Source: Thiobacillaceae bacterium
Lineage (GTDB): Bacteria; Pseudomonadota; Gammaproteobacteria; Burkholderiales; Thiobacillaceae
Direction: 5' to 3'
DNA length: 6,160 nucleotides
NCBI GenBank assembly: GCA_024643305.1
Contig: JAHENE010000124.1
Coordinates: 1-6,160 of the forward strand
Every line of letters begins with the position of its first letter. Within the stretch, counting starts at the first letter, position 1. The notes under the pieces were generated by a model. The model did no database searches, was not told the DNA's origin, and saw nothing but the letters and a program-made list of their open reading frames with translations. Below are positions 5,912 to 6,160 of this stretch, in pieces. Both the position numbers and the translations under genes were made by a program.

Positions 5912-6160
5912 TCAGGCCTTGATCATGAAGTTGCGCATCATGCCTATGTCTTCGTGTTCGAGGTTGTGGCAGTGGTAAAGAAATATGCCGGGATAACCGT
6001 CGAAGCGCATCAATACCCGCACCCGTTCGCCTGGCATGACCAGCACAGTGTCCTTCCAGCCTTCATTGATGTAACCCTCGCTCACACTGCGCCATGCACC
6101 TTCCATGGACGGGTGCACGCGCCGGTCGATGACTTGAAACTGTACGCCATGCACATGCAG
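5912..6160 (-). CDS. Multicopper oxidase, C-terminal cupredoxin domain (5' end outside window)
   Basis: The frame is open to the window edge; about 82 codons are visible and the stop is at 5914-5912. The fragment begins LHVHG, the copper-ligand histidines of the third cupredoxin domain, continues through GWKDTV, and ends with [14 protein letters not shown]. The last has the HCH-x3-H-x4-M pattern: Cys and His ligands of the type 1 copper, histidines of the trinuclear cluster, and Met as axial ligand. GWKDTV together with HCH..EHED..MM is most like CotA, bilirubin oxidase and bacterial laccase-type enzymes, which oxidise phenolics, Cu(I), Fe(II) or Mn(II) with reduction of O2 to water. The substrate cannot be told from this piece. 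The GTG at 6154 is an internal valine, not a start. Confidence 0.93.
   Translation of the reverse strand: MHVHGVQFQVIDRRVHPSMEGAWRSVSEGYINEGWKDTVLVMPGERVRVLMRFDGYPGIFLYHCHNLEHEDIGMMRNFMIKA

Overview
The window comes from a Gram-negative bacterium. The evidence is an outer-membrane beta-barrel protein ending in phenylalanine, a lipoprotein with a lipobox, and an exported multiheme c-type cytochrome. The gene families and moderately high GC suggest a proteobacterium with respiratory or metal-cycling metabolism, perhaps a betaproteobacterium. That placement is inference; no taxonomic marker is present.

Left part (2-3857, + strand): three tightly packed genes form the 3' part of an operon. They are the C-terminal 369 residues of a beta-barrel outer-membrane protein, a six-bladed NHL-propeller lipoprotein starting 2 nt after the barrel stop, and a secreted cytochrome with 12 heme motifs overlapping the propeller stop by 4 nt. 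Barrel, surface or periplasmic scaffold and multiheme cytochrome are the parts expected of an electron-transfer route across the outer membrane. This looks like a porin-cytochrome type module that does not resemble MtrB in the visible part. The last heme motif of the cytochrome is CX3CH instead of CX2CH. A possible 55-codon exported small ORF with a good ribosome binding site follows 8 nt later (3866-4033), and inverted repeats lie inside it.

Middle (4034-4520): the two strands converge here. The notable object is a small minus-strand gene (4378 to 4127) for an exported Gln/Met/Trp/Gly-Tyr-rich protein. It has a perfect AAGGAG ribosome binding site but is split by an in-frame TAG. The reading frame after the TAG keeps the same composition and repeats the motif found before it, so this is a recent nonsense mutation, a sequencing error or a readthrough case.

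Right part (4521-6160, - strand): a CLC-family chloride channel or Cl-/H+ antiporter with all signature motifs and both key glutamates, preceded by a plausible promoter and a four-codon leader ORF. Upstream of it, cut by the window edge, is the C-terminal cupredoxin domain of a multicopper oxidase of the CotA/laccase type with an intact type 1 copper motif.
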